Origin: JAFMPW01 sp041743085
GTDB taxonomy: Bacteria > Bacteroidota > Bacteroidia > Flavobacteriales > Flavobacteriaceae
DNA: 64,000 bases
Assembly (NCBI GenBank): GCA_041743085.1
Contig: JBGTNL010000084.1
Coordinates: 62,001-126,000 of the forward strand
Direction of reading: 5' to 3'
Below are positions 52,678 through 62,025 of this stretch, one piece after another. The position numbers and the translations under genes are program-made. Each line of letters starts with the position of its first letter. Position 1 is the first letter of the stretch. The notes under the pieces were generated by a model. That model was not told where the DNA came from. It saw only the letters and a program-made list of their open reading frames with translations, and did no database searches.

Positions 52678-53574
52678 TTATTCCTTTGAATCCCGGTCCA
52701 TCTCTATTCTTAAATCGTTCTTGCCAAAATCCAATGTTCGGATGGGGAACGGAATATTGATATCACTTTCGTCAAAATGGCTCTTGATTAATTTTATCGC
52801 CTTATGTTTGGCAACAAGTTCTTGCCTGCTGGCGACCATATCTATCCAAAAACGAACTATAAAGTTGATAGAACTGTCTCCGAACTCGGTAAAAAAGAAT
52901 TCTACTTCTTCATTATCCTTCTGTTCAAAATTATCAGCTATTACCTTAACCGTAATGGCTTCTACCTCTTGTAAATGGCTTTCATAACCTACTCCACAGC
53001 TGACCGCTATCCTTGTCCGCTCACTTATGGAGTAATTTGTAAAGGCATTGTCTATAAATTGGGAATTTGGAATAACCACATAATTGTTATCAGGCCTTCT
53101 TAACACGATGTTCCTCAGGCTAATTTCATCCACAAAACCCTTTGTGCCGTCAGTCTCTACAAAATCATTGATCTTCAATTTGGGCATAAAGGAAAGGATC
53201 AGACCGCCAAAAGTGTTACTCAATGTCCCCTGAAGCGCCAGGCCAATTGCGAGACCTATCACACCGGCCCCCGCAAGAATACTGGTAAGTACCTTATCCA
53301 GTTCGAGCACTCCCAGTGCCACAAAAAAACCAATCAGCAAAACAACGACAAATACTACCTTACTGATGATCTCCTGTATGGATACCTGGCTTATTCTTTT
53401 GAGTAAGACTTTCCTAAACAAATTGCGCAAGCCCCGTGCGATAAAATAAAACAAAATCATCACCAAAATGGCCATGACAATATTGGGTAATTTCAGAATG
53501 ATGGCATCGAGCCATCCGTCCAGTTTATCCCAAAGTTTACCGATGGCATCCTCCACCGAAAAGTTACTTTCCAT
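52678..53574 (-). CDS. mscS: Small-conductance mechanosensitive channel (MscS family), paralogue 2
   Basis: 298 residues, nearly the same design as the copy at 29.6 kb: shared N-terminus (LDGWLDAIxLKLPNIVMAILVMILFYFIA), the pore helix AGVIGLAIGLALQGTLSNTFGGLIL, the beta domain and a shared ending IPFPIRTLDFGKN. The differences cluster in the C-terminal tail and in loop regions of the cytoplasmic cage. Convergent with the DUF4252 operon, 18 bp from its last stop. It may be tuned to another tension or condition. Confidence 0.92.
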   Translation of the reverse strand: MESNFSVEDAIGKLWDKLDGWLDAIILKLPNIVMAILVMILFYFIARGLRNLFRKVLLKRISQVSIQEIISKVVFVVVLLIGFFVALGVLELDKVLTSILAGAGVIGLAIGLALQGTLSNTFGGLILSFMPKLKINDFVETDGTKGFVDEISLRNIVLRRPDNNYVVIPNSQFIDNAFTNYSISERTRIAVSCGVGYESHLQEVEAITVKVIADNFEQKDNEEVEFFFTEFGDSSINFIVRFWIDMVASRQELVAKHKAIKLIKSHFDESDINIPFPIRTLDFGKNDLRIEMDRDSKE

Positions 53575-53719
53575 AACTATTTTTTGTTTAAGCCTGACAC
53601 TCTTTGTTATTTATATCACCAGAACATGGTTGACCGTGCCATTCGTAATTGTACTGTCGAATATATGTGTTTCACCCTCCAAATGCAAGGCAAAAGATCA
53701 GTTCTGTGGTTTTGCGGAT

Positions 53720-55063
53720 CTAAATGCCAGTATAGTTATCTGGCGCAATTTCTTTTAGCTCAACCTTTATGGAATCAGAAATATGCAGTGTGTCAATAAA
53801 GTTCGCAAGGGACTTTTGCGTTATTCTTTCATTGGTTCTCGTAAGTTCCTTTAACGCTTCATACGGGTTTGGATAACCCTCTCGCCTTAGTATGGTCTGG
53901 ATACCTTCCGCAACCACTGCCCAATTATTGTCCAGATCTTCTTCAAACTTTTTGGTATTTAACAATAGCTTGTTCAACCCTTTTAACGTGGACTTTAAGC
54001 CTATTATGGTATGTGCAAAAGGCACGCCGATATTGCGTAGCACGGTGCTGTCCGTAAGATCCCTCTGTAGCCTGGAAATGGGAAGTTTAGCGGACAAATG
54101 TTCAAAGATGGCATTGGCAAGACCAAGATTCCCCTCGGAGTTTTCGAAATCTATAGGATTTACCTTGTGGGGCATGGCGGAAGAACCCACCTCACCTTCC
54201 CTGATCCTTTGCTTAAAGTAATCCATAGAGACGTAGGTCCAGAAATCCCGATCAAGGTCAATAAGAATGTTGTTTATTCTCTTAAGAGCATCGAACAAAG
54301 CCGCCATATGATCGTAGTGCTCAATTTGCGTTGTGGGAAAGGAATGATACAAACCCAGTTTCTCCTGTACAAATTTTTGCCCGAAAGCTTTCCAGTCAAT
54401 GTCCGGATAAGCCACTTTATGGGCATTGTAATTGCCGGTTGCACCCCCAAATTTAGCAGCGCCGGGAATATCATTCAAAAGGTTGAACTGTTCCTTCAAC
54501 CGCTCCGCAAATACAGCAATCTCCTTGCCCAGTCGGGTGGGCGACGCAGGCTGCCCATGGGTACGGGCCAACATGGGGATGTGTTCCCATTCGGCGGATA
54601 ATGCCTTTAATTTCTCCAGCACTTCCTGATATTGCGGCACATAGCAATCATTCATAGCATCCTTTAAAGAAAGTGGGATGGCCGTATTATTGATATCCTG
54701 GGAGGTTAATCCGAAGTGGATGAATTCTTTGTAGGGACTTAATCCCAGTCCTTCGAACTTTTCTTTAAGGAAGTATTCTACAGCCTTTACATCGTGATTG
54801 GTTTTTTTTTCGATTTTCTTTATGGACAGTGCATCATCCGAAGCAAAATTTGTATGGATAGCCCGAATGTCCTCAAATTTAGAATGATCGAAACCCTGGA
54901 GTTGCGGGAGGGGGATCTCACATAAGGCAATGAAGTATTCTATTTCAACGAGTACCCTATAGTTTATTAATGCCTCCTCCGAAAAAAAAGAAGCCAGGGC
55001 CTTTACTTTACTCCTGTAGCGCCCGTCTATAGGTGAAATGGCATTCAGTTCGTTTAAGGACAT
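53720..55063 (-). CDS. purB: Adenylosuccinate lyase
   Basis: 447 residues, typical PurB of the fumarase/aspartase superfamily. It begins SLNELNAISPIDGRYRSKV, has LTSQDINNTAIPL, ARTHGQPASPTRLGKEIAVF with the catalytic His, GATGNYNAHKVAYP, and the signature loop GEVGSSAMPHKVNPIDFENSEGN with the catalytic serine. It acts twice in purine synthesis, cleaving SAICAR and adenylosuccinate with release of fumarate. A small gene of unknown function lies 163 bp upstream on the same strand. Confidence 0.96.
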   Translation of the reverse strand: MSLNELNAISPIDGRYRSKVKALASFFSEEALINYRVLVEIEYFIALCEIPLPQLQGFDHSKFEDIRAIHTNFASDDALSIKKIEKKTNHDVKAVEYFLKEKFEGLGLSPYKEFIHFGLTSQDINNTAIPLSLKDAMNDCYVPQYQEVLEKLKALSAEWEHIPMLARTHGQPASPTRLGKEIAVFAERLKEQFNLLNDIPGAAKFGGATGNYNAHKVAYPDIDWKAFGQKFVQEKLGLYHSFPTTQIEHYDHMAALFDALKRINNILIDLDRDFWTYVSMDYFKQRIREGEVGSSAMPHKVNPIDFENSEGNLGLANAIFEHLSAKLPISRLQRDLTDSTVLRNIGVPFAHTIIGLKSTLKGLNKLLLNTKKFEEDLDNNWAVVAEGIQTILRREGYPNPYEALKELTRTNERITQKSLANFIDTLHISDSIKVELKEIAPDNYTGI

Positions 55064-55226
55064 TTTTTCAGAATTGGTTTGTTCCCGGAAAGCTGCAAAG
55101 ATACTGAATATGAAGTAAACGGTAAGCGGTATTCGGTAAACGGTACCCTGTAACGAGTACTAAATAAATCAAAAGGCGGCATCTGATATTTTCAATTTTT
55201 GAAACTTCTTTCACAAACCTGAAACG

Positions 55227-55847
55227 CTAAGCTTTTAGCTTTGTCCACTTTCTACGGCCAGCAACCCACTTCCGACTCTCCGCTTTTTTAAGTTTCGTCA
55301 ACGTATGCCTGGCCCGGGCTTTATAGGCTGCACTTCCCAGGGTATAGTTTTGCTCAATTACCAGGTGTAGTTCAGGATGAATCCAGTCGAATTTTTCTCC
55401 CAATAGCAATAAACTGGTCATAGAATATGCCTTGGCCGCAACTTTATGCTCACCTATAAGCCAATCAAAACAGGCGGTGGCCATTTTTTCCAGATGAGTG
55501 TCTGTCAGGGCTTCCCGGCACTCCTTTTTTTGCTCCGAAAAAAAACAAAGTGCCAGACTTTCGCAAATCTTTGCCACCGGCCGTACCGATGAGTGAAGTT
55601 GAACACTTCCTATACGATCTGTAAAAAAATCCAGGTGTGGAAATAAGCAGGACAGCCTTTGTTTTGCCGTGAACTCCAAAACCCAGCACGCCTTACTTGA
55701 GAGGGGATCCTCAACCTCAAATGCAATTTCCATAAGCGGACGGACCAAATGGCAATTATCTAATAGCAGCCGAGCCATTTTCAGGCGCTTTTCCCTGGAG
55801 TGGGTTACGTAATTTAAAGAGGTGTATAGCTCGGCCTTGTGCACCAA
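55227..55847 (-). CDS. Conserved helical protein of unknown function
   Basis: 206 residues, likely starting at TTG (55847) or the adjacent GTG, because the first ATG lies at codon 24. Predicted mainly helical and HEAT-like: repeats of the type RPLMEIAFEVEDPLSSKACWVLEFTAKQRLSCLFPHLDFFTDR and AKAYSMTSLLLLGEKFDWIHPELHLVIEQNY, and a basic C-terminus (KKAESRKWVAGRRKWTKLK). No signal peptide. I associate similar proteins with the purB neighbourhood in Flavobacteria but know no function. Confidence 0.6.
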   Translation of the reverse strand: MVHKAELYTSLNYVTHSREKRLKMARLLLDNCHLVRPLMEIAFEVEDPLSSKACWVLEFTAKQRLSCLFPHLDFFTDRIGSVQLHSSVRPVAKICESLALCFFSEQKKECREALTDTHLEKMATACFDWLIGEHKVAAKAYSMTSLLLLGEKFDWIHPELHLVIEQNYTLGSAAYKARARHTLTKLKKAESRKWVAGRRKWTKLKA

Positions 55848-55980
55848 ATTGCAGTTTCAAATGAAATTTTCAGCTACGAAAATAACATAAAGATCCTAGC
55901 CCGCCAGGAGTTGCCCCTTACAGTTTTCTGAAATTATTGCACCAAGGATCCTTGTAAAGATAATTATATTTTGTCACTCG

Positions 55981-56676
55981 TCAGGAAGCCCTGGCTATCA
56001 GGTCAGCAACTAAAACAGGCACCCCGATCGCCGCTCTTTCAGGAATTATCTTCAGGTTTCTGAAATCGCTTTCCCTAACAGAGGGCCTGGGATCAATAAA
56101 ATAAATAAGGGCATGAGGTGGCGCATAATGCACCAGACCGGCTGCCGGATACACCTGCATAGAGGTGCCTATGATAAGTACTATATCCGCTTCCCGGGTG
56201 ATGTTAGCCGCAGCCGGCAACATGGGTACTTCTTCTCCGAACCATACAATATGGGGTCTTAATTGATGCCCGTTCTCGCAGGCATCCCCCATGTTAAGAT
56301 CCTTTTTCCAATGGAGCACCAGTGAGTCATCACCAATGCTACGTACTTTTAGCAATTCTCCGTGCAGGTGCACTACATTTGAACTTCCCGCCCTTTCATG
56401 AAGGTCGTCGACATTTTGGGTGATGATAGTAACATTGTAGTGTTTTTCCAACGATACAAGGGCCTGATGGGCCTTATTAGGTGCTACTTCTAAGAGTTGC
56501 CTTCTTCTTTTATTGTAAAAATCCATTACAAGTTCCGGGTTTTTCCGGAAACCCTGTGGGGAGGCTACCTCCATCACGTCGTGGCCCTCCCAGAGGCCAT
56601 CAGCATCCCTAAAGGTATTAAGGCCACTATCCGCACTGACCCCGGCCCCCGTTAAGACTACAATCTTTTTTGACAT
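55981..56676 (-). CDS. cobB: Sirtuin class III NAD-dependent deacylase
   Basis: 231 residues from the ATG at 56676; the ATG at 56730 adds 18 unlikely residues. It has the NAD-binding GAGVSADSGLNTFRDADGLWEG, TQNVDDLHERAGS, catalytic His in VVHLHGEL, GTSMQVYPAAGL. The zinc site appears incomplete: only one clear Cys (GDACENG) replaces the usual four-Cys zinc ribbon, as in some CobB forms. The Tyr and Arg of FYNKRRRQL match the residues that let SIRT5 and E. coli CobB bind succinyl or malonyl groups, so desuccinylation is likely. Cytoplasmic. Confidence 0.88.
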   Translation of the reverse strand: MSKKIVVLTGAGVSADSGLNTFRDADGLWEGHDVMEVASPQGFRKNPELVMDFYNKRRRQLLEVAPNKAHQALVSLEKHYNVTIITQNVDDLHERAGSSNVVHLHGELLKVRSIGDDSLVLHWKKDLNMGDACENGHQLRPHIVWFGEEVPMLPAAANITREADIVLIIGTSMQVYPAAGLVHYAPPHALIYFIDPRPSVRESDFRNLKIIPERAAIGVPVLVADLIARAS

Positions 56677-56926
56677 AAGCGGATGTTCTATATAAATATA
56701 TATTGTTGTCCGGTAATGCCAAAACTGCAAGTATATTGGGCGTTCCCATTATATTTGTTATCCAAGGGCTTGCTTTTCACACATTGCCAACAAGTATGAA
56801 CGTACCTTTGGTATATGATTTTCGGTTCGTCACGATCAAGTCTTACGTCTTATGTCTTGTAGCGCAGCGGTCTTACGTCTTTAACCGGACATTAGTGATA
56901 AATATACGTTTTATTAAATTAGATAT

Positions 56927-57580
56927 ATGGTTGATTTAACCCTCCTTCAATATCTGGAAACATTTATTTCCCGGGAAAGAAAAGAAAAATTTTCAAAGGT
57001 TCTTCAGCAGCGCACGAGATACCTGACAGTGGCGGCCGAAGATGTTTTTCAAATGCACAACTCGAGCGCTTTAATACGGAGTTGCGAGGTGTTTGGAATT
57101 CAGGAAATACATGTTATCGAAGGCAGGTTTGGAAAAAGGTTGGACAAGAAAATTGCAATGGGGGCGCAGCAATGGATAGATCTATACAGGTATAAAACGA
57201 CGGCCGCATGTATAGCTTCCCTGCGGCAAAGAGGATATGTTATCATTGCAACAACTCCACATGAGGATTCCTGCCTGTTGCCTGATTTTAAATTAAAGGC
57301 TCAAACGGCGCTGTTCTTCGGTACTGAAAAGGAGGGGCTTAGTCCCGAGGTACTGAAAGAAGCTGACGGGTACCTGAAAATTCCGATGACAGGATTTACA
57401 GAAAGCCTTAATGTTTCTGTGGCTGCTGCCGTACTATTGCAGCACCTCACTAAGGAGCTAAGAAGTTCAGATCTGAAATGGCAACTTAGCGAAGGCGAGA
57501 TAGAGCAGAAAAAGCTCGATTGGACTAAAAAATCTATTAGGGGTATAGATAAAATTTTGGACAGATATTACCGGGAATAA
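56927..57580 (+). CDS. trmH: tRNA/rRNA 2'-O-methyltransferase, TrmH (SpoU) family
   Basis: 217 residues. A SPOUT knot methyltransferase with motif 1 MHNSSALIRSCEVFGIQEIHVIEG, motif 2 ALFFGTEKEGLSPEVL and motif 3 YLKIPMTGFTESLNVSVAAAVLL, which form the SAM-binding trefoil knot. The N-terminal stretch RERKEKFSKVLQQRTRYLTVAAEDVF resembles tRNA (Gm18) methyltransferase TrmH rather than the ribosomal RlmB type. Probable activity: 2'-O-methylation of G18 in tRNA. Followed by the SRPBCC gene after 47 bp. Confidence 0.87.
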   Translation: MVDLTLLQYLETFISRERKEKFSKVLQQRTRYLTVAAEDVFQMHNSSALIRSCEVFGIQEIHVIEGRFGKRLDKKIAMGAQQWIDLYRYKTTAACIASLRQRGYVIIATTPHEDSCLLPDFKLKAQTALFFGTEKEGLSPEVLKEADGYLKIPMTGFTESLNVSVAAAVLLQHLTKELRSSDLKWQLSEGEIEQKKLDWTKKSIRGIDKILDRYYRE

Positions 57581-57627
57581 TCATTTTTTCTTACATTGTA
57601 GGTTACAACTAACTAATTGATAAACAA

Positions 57628-58155
57628 ATGACTACTTTACTTTATATCCTAGCGGGGATTGTTGTCCTTATTGTTATATTGGCCTTGTTGGCGCCCAAAA
57701 CCTACGATGTATTCCGATCTGTTGAAATTGCAAGGCCGAAATCAGAAGTTTTTGAACATTTAAAATACCTCAAAAATCAGGACGAGTGGTCTCCCTGGGC
57801 TAAAAGAGACCCTAATATGGAGAAAAAGTTTAAGGGGACGGACGGAGAGGTAGGTTGCATTAGTTATTGGAACGGCAATAAAGAAGTGGGTGAAGGAGAA
57901 CAGGAAATCACTAAGATAGTACCAGGTAAAAGGATCGAAGGCGAATTACGCTTTCTAAAACCCTGGAAATCTACCTCAGATTGTTATCTTCAGGTAGATG
58001 ATGGTTCTGAAGGGAAGACCAAAGTGACCTGGGGTTTCTCCGGCCGGAACAAATTCCCTATGAGCATTATGATGTTGTTCATGAGTATGGACAAGATGGT
58101 AGGGAAGGATTTTGAAGAGGGTTTGGCTACCCTGAAGACACAAATGGAAAACTGA
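57628..58155 (+). CDS. SRPBCC (polyketide cyclase/START-like) family protein with membrane anchor
   Basis: 175 residues. N-terminal membrane helix (about 3-23), then a helix-grip domain: PKTYDVFRSVEIARPKSEVFEHLKYLKNQDEWSPWAKRDPNM, GKRIEGELRFLKPWKSTSDCYLQV, KTKVTWGFSGRNKFPMSIMMLFMSMDKMVGKDFEEGL. These domains bind hydrophobic ligands; no substrate is known. The next gene starts 5 bp after its stop, implying an operon with the VOC protein. Confidence 0.83.
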   Translation: MTTLLYILAGIVVLIVILALLAPKTYDVFRSVEIARPKSEVFEHLKYLKNQDEWSPWAKRDPNMEKKFKGTDGEVGCISYWNGNKEVGEGEQEITKIVPGKRIEGELRFLKPWKSTSDCYLQVDDGSEGKTKVTWGFSGRNKFPMSIMMLFMSMDKMVGKDFEEGLATLKTQMEN

Positions 58156-58160
58156 GAATA

Positions 58161-58538
58161 ATGGAAAATAACCTGGTGGGCTGGTTCGAACTTCCGGTGA
58201 TCGATATGGACAGGGCTAAGAAGTTTTACGAAACTGTTTTTGATATTTCAATTTCTGTTCATGATCTGGGCGGACTAATTATGGGATGGTTTCCAAGCGA
58301 TCGTTCCAAGCCCGGAGCAACGGGATCTCTGGTCAAACATGAAATGTACGCTCCCAGTGATACCCAAGGCGCCCTTATTTATTTTTCCTGTAAAGATGTT
58401 GCCGAGGAATTAAGCAGGGTAGAGGGGACTGAGGGCCAAATTCTGAAGCAGAAAACCGAAATTGGCGGCGGCCATGGCTTTATGGCGCTGTTAAAAGACA
58501 CGGAGGGCAACAGGATTGCGCTACATTCGAATGCATGA
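58161..58538 (+). CDS. VOC family (glyoxalase/bleomycin resistance-like) protein
   Basis: 125 residues, one complete VOC module pair: NLVGWFELPVIDMDRAKKFYETVFDISISVHDLGGLIMGWFP, then ALIYFSCKDVAEELSRVEGTEGQILKQKTEIGGGHGFMALLKDTEGNRIALHSN. This resembles the short VOC proteins annotated as lactoylglutathione lyase-like; the metal ligands are only partly identifiable. Cytoplasmic, function unknown. Convergent with the phosphoesterase gene, 3 bp away. Confidence 0.85.
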   Translation: MENNLVGWFELPVIDMDRAKKFYETVFDISISVHDLGGLIMGWFPSDRSKPGATGSLVKHEMYAPSDTQGALIYFSCKDVAEELSRVEGTEGQILKQKTEIGGGHGFMALLKDTEGNRIALHSNA

Positions 58539-58541
58539 TCC

Positions 58542-59357
58542 CTAAACATAAAAAATAGTCGCTTCGGCCCTGGAACCGAGGCGTAAAGGAAGGTAACGCG
58601 TTCCGATTCCCTTGGATACAAAAATTTTTGAATCCAATACCCGGTACCAACCCCTCAGGAAATCTCCGCTTCCTACAGGTTTAAAAAAAGCTTTTCCAAG
58701 GATGGTTATTTGTCCGCCGTGGGTATGGCCCGATAAAATTAGTTTGGTTCTAATTTGTAACTGCTGGCTAATACGTGCAATTTCATTGCAATACACCGGA
58801 CAATGATTAAGGACGATTGCCTCTAAGGAAAAATCCAAATTTTTACTCGCCTGAATAAAATCAGGGATCCCGCCCACAAAATCGTCTACCCCAATAATAC
58901 CTAAATACCTGTTTTTGATGAAGAATTTTGAATTTTGGTTGATGAGCAACGACCCGTTGTAATTTTCGAACAATTTTCGCAGGGTCGGAATCTTTACCCT
59001 TCCCGAATACTCAACATTGCCCATAATGGCCATTTTGGGTATTTTTTGATCGATAAGCTTTAGAAATTCCTCTAAAACCCTTAAACCTCTGTTATTATTA
59101 ATAGAATCCCCGGTGAAGAAGAGCAGGTCTGGCTGTTCCCTATTTATTCGCGCCGCAATTGATTTATGAAAGTACGCAAGGCTTTTCATATGCAGATCCG
59201 TCAATTGGATCACTTTTATTCTTTCCTTCTCTCCCTCAGACAGATCAAAACTTGTCCATTGAATAATATAACGCTCAAACCAAATTGCATCCGTAAAAAC
59301 AATTCCCAAAAGTCCTAATACTAACTTTAAAAAGAAGTTTCGCCGGGTAAAATTCAT
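58542..59357 (-). CDS. Calcineurin-like metallophosphoesterase, membrane anchored
   Basis: 271 residues. A short basic N-terminus plus hydrophobic helix (about 8-25) precedes the metallophosphoesterase domain: metal ligands in QLTDLHMKS (Asp, His), FTGDSINN (Asp), GNVEYSG (Asn; the usual His of GNH is Val), LNHCPVY (His) and SGHTHGGQ (His, His). The loss of the GNH histidine occurs in related YkuE/UDP-lipid-type members. Possible roles are phosphodiester or lipid-phosphate hydrolysis at the membrane. Single-gene unit. Confidence 0.85.
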   Translation of the reverse strand: MNFTRRNFFLKLVLGLLGIVFTDAIWFERYIIQWTSFDLSEGEKERIKVIQLTDLHMKSLAYFHKSIAARINREQPDLLFFTGDSINNNRGLRVLEEFLKLIDQKIPKMAIMGNVEYSGRVKIPTLRKLFENYNGSLLINQNSKFFIKNRYLGIIGVDDFVGGIPDFIQASKNLDFSLEAIVLNHCPVYCNEIARISQQLQIRTKLILSGHTHGGQITILGKAFFKPVGSGDFLRGWYRVLDSKIFVSKGIGTRYLPLRLGSRAEATIFYV

Positions 59358-59428
59358 AAATTTTAAGGATTTGGGGCTTGCACTATAGGCGTATCCTTAG
59401 ACTGGTTAATAAAGAGACGGGTTTCGGA

Positions 59429-61123
59429 TTATTGCTGTGGCAACTCCAAAAGGGCAATATCAAAATCATTTTCCAGGTTGACTTTTCCGTTTTTTACTTC
59501 TACTTCGGTACCGGAATAGGTGTCAAAGAGTCTGGTGCCGTCGCCAAAAAAACCTTTGACCCAAAGTGATTTCTTGCCTTTTGGGAGATCCAGGCCCACG
59601 ACTACTTTGTCCTTATAATCTCCATTGACATAGGTTCGGCTAAAAACATACGGTGTTTTGCCCAGGCGCATATGTCTTCCTGCCCCAATGGCAGGATGAT
59701 GGTTCCTGAATTTACCCAGCTTTTGCCAATGCGTGAGAATTTTTTTGGTTTGTGGCAGACTGTCCAACTCCTCCCAATTCATAAATGAACGCAGGGTGGC
59801 GTCACCGACGGTCCCTTCAATGATCAAACTTCTGGCCGTCTCATCTCCATAATAAATCTGGGAAGCCCCCGGAGTTAACATTAAAATATTCGCTGCCTTG
59901 AAGGGATCCTTTCGCTCCCGGTCATAGGGTTCCATGTCATCGTGGGAAGTGAGATAATTTAGAACGCTTTTATCAGTTAATTCCGAATGCAGCAATTTGC
60001 TGTACTTGGTAAAAATGGTTTCATAATCATTCAGTGCATCGTGTTTCAGTTCAAAATTAATGAGGCTTTTAAATCCATAATTGAAATAATCCACTTTTTT
60101 GTCGCCAAAATCATACTCCCTGCCTCCGGAAATGCCATATCCATAGACCTCCCCAACCATAAAAAAAGGAGTATCATCCAAAATTTTATCAGGATGTTTC
60201 TTTTTCCATGTTTCAAACGCATGAGAGGCTTCCTTATACAGTTCGGCCCAGGCATTTTCATTTACGTGTTTTACGGTATCTACCCTAAAACCATCAATGC
60301 CAAAATCATTAATGTAATCCGTAAGCCATTTTATAATATAGAATCTGGGAGCCCTCGGGTAACCTGTCCGTTCAAAAAAAAGTTGCAATTCGTCTAATTC
60401 ATTGCTCAGCCTTCCCTCAGCCTTCCATTTGGCCAGAAGTGCATCAGGCAGTTCAACGGGCTCATCAGATTCTGTATAAATATCCGGAAGATTTGCCAGC
60501 CGGCACGAGGTATTGTTCTCATAGGTAGTAAAATCGCAAACGGGCTCTGTTCTTACCCAATCTCCGGGCCATACCGGGTCTTTGCCTGTTACGGGCCCTG
60601 TATGGTTCAGTACTACGTCCATCAGTATGCGAATACCTTTTTTATGAGCCGTTTTTATAAGATTTTCCAGATCTTTTTTAGTGCCGAAATTAGGGTCCAG
60701 GATGGTCCAATCCTTGGTCCAATAACCGTGATAACCGTAGGTATTGTTATTTTGCTCTGCCGTATCCCCGTGAATTTGCTCAACCACCGGGGTAAGCCAG
60801 ATAGCGTTTACGCCAAGATCGGTAAAATAACCATCCTCAATTTTCTTGGTTATCCCTTGCAGGTCACCGCCCATAAAGCCCCGCAAGGGGCCTGTTGGAT
60901 TCGTTCGCTCAAAATTGATATCCTTTTCCGTGTTTGCATTGTTAAACCTGTCGGTAAGCAAAAAATATACGTTGGCACCTTCCCAGACAAACGGCACTTT
61001 TTTTTCTATTGTACGGTGCGTATCCGTTGGCACCGGAGGCTCTTTCATAACCTGTTCTTTTTTTTCTTCTTTGCAGGCGAAAAATAGTGCGGAGATTGCA
61101 AGCGCAATCAGCATTTTTTGCAT
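59429..61123 (-). CDS. GH13 alpha-amylase family glycosidase, lipoprotein
   Basis: 564 residues. Lipobox LFFAC (Cys17). The catalytic TIM barrel follows with MDVVLNH (168-174), the nucleophile D282 in GFRVD, acid/base E325 in MVGEVYG and the transition-state stabiliser D395 in LTSHDD; an all-beta C-terminal domain closes it (about 470-560). YGYHGYWTKDW and the long insert suggest the extracellular maltogenic/cyclomaltodextrinase-like branch. It should hydrolyse alpha-1,4 glucans at the cell surface or in the periplasm. No Sus operon neighbours. Confidence 0.92.
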   Translation of the reverse strand: MQKMLIALAISALFFACKEEKKEQVMKEPPVPTDTHRTIEKKVPFVWEGANVYFLLTDRFNNANTEKDINFERTNPTGPLRGFMGGDLQGITKKIEDGYFTDLGVNAIWLTPVVEQIHGDTAEQNNNTYGYHGYWTKDWTILDPNFGTKKDLENLIKTAHKKGIRILMDVVLNHTGPVTGKDPVWPGDWVRTEPVCDFTTYENNTSCRLANLPDIYTESDEPVELPDALLAKWKAEGRLSNELDELQLFFERTGYPRAPRFYIIKWLTDYINDFGIDGFRVDTVKHVNENAWAELYKEASHAFETWKKKHPDKILDDTPFFMVGEVYGYGISGGREYDFGDKKVDYFNYGFKSLINFELKHDALNDYETIFTKYSKLLHSELTDKSVLNYLTSHDDMEPYDRERKDPFKAANILMLTPGASQIYYGDETARSLIIEGTVGDATLRSFMNWEELDSLPQTKKILTHWQKLGKFRNHHPAIGAGRHMRLGKTPYVFSRTYVNGDYKDKVVVGLDLPKGKKSLWVKGFFGDGTRLFDTYSGTEVEVKNGKVNLENDFDIALLELPQQ

Positions 61124-61172
61124 GTTATTGGATTTTGCCTAAAGCTATAAAATGATAGGGGAAATAGAAAAT

Positions 61173-61952
61173 TTATTTTTTTCTGTTCAGAACCTTGTAT
61201 TCCTCGTAACAGCTGCTTATTGCGTCCAGTATTTGAAGGTCGTTCGCAGTGGCGATAAAAGATTTTGAGTAGTTGCAATTGGAAAGGATATCCTCTATGT
61301 CTACCTTTTCAAGTTGAAGCAATTCCGTTAATGTCTCGCGGTCAAATTTGGCTGCTAAGAGATTCCGAATTTCATCATCCTCCTTCATCTGCCTGAGTTT
61401 TCTCATTTGCCGCGGTTTTTTGCCAAATAAATTTCGAAGCAAATCTGCCGGATTAAGTATTGCCCCTAAAACTTTGGTTACCGCGCTCGGATTCTTATTT
61501 CCGGCCTCATAACTCTTGGAAAGTCCGGATATACTGTACTGGTAAGCGGTATTGACAGGCAGATTTTTTACATCAATCTCTAGATAACCGGTTAGCTGAT
61601 AGGGTTTTACAATTACTTCTTCCAAAGCATATGCCAATTCCGTCAGCGCAATTTTAGTGTCCTTAAATTTGAACATGTCGTTGGTGATACGGATCTTCTG
61701 GGACTTAAATCCAAGATAGGAGAAATACAGGGTGTCATTGACGGCGGCCGTGATAGTAAATTCGCCTTTTTTATTGGTTATAGTTCCTATCACCTGATTT
61801 AAGTTAATGACATGCACACTTTCCAAAGGTCTGTCTGACTGTGCGTTAACGACCACAGCTTCAATTTTTCCTTCCTGAACAGCATCTTCCGTTTCTTGCG
61901 AAAATCCATGGAGATTTGTGAGGGCAATAAATAAGATGAAATATTTCTTCAT
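61173..61952 (-). CDS. Carboxypeptidase-like regulatory domain protein, exported
   Basis: 259 residues with a signal peptide (about 1-19, ending HGFSQ). Residues about 28-115 form a CarboxypepD_reg-like beta sandwich (AVVVNAQSDRPLESVHVINLNQVIGTITNKKGEFTITAAVNDTLYFSYLGFKSQKIRI). The C-terminal half is helical (LNPADLLRNLFGKKPRQMRKLRQMKEDDEIRNLLAAKFDRETLTELLQLEKVDIEDI), a layout frequent in flavobacterial proteins of unknown function that carry the same N-terminal domain as TonB receptors. Gap of 49 bp to the amylase stop; possibly same transcript. Confidence 0.85.
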   Translation of the reverse strand: MKKYFILFIALTNLHGFSQETEDAVQEGKIEAVVVNAQSDRPLESVHVINLNQVIGTITNKKGEFTITAAVNDTLYFSYLGFKSQKIRITNDMFKFKDTKIALTELAYALEEVIVKPYQLTGYLEIDVKNLPVNTAYQYSISGLSKSYEAGNKNPSAVTKVLGAILNPADLLRNLFGKKPRQMRKLRQMKEDDEIRNLLAAKFDRETLTELLQLEKVDIEDILSNCNYSKSFIATANDLQILDAISSCYEEYKVLNRKK

Positions 61953-62025
61953 TAACGGAAACCAACAATATAAATACTAATAAACAAAAAAACACCCCGA
62001 ATCGTATTTTTTAATGCAGAATTTA

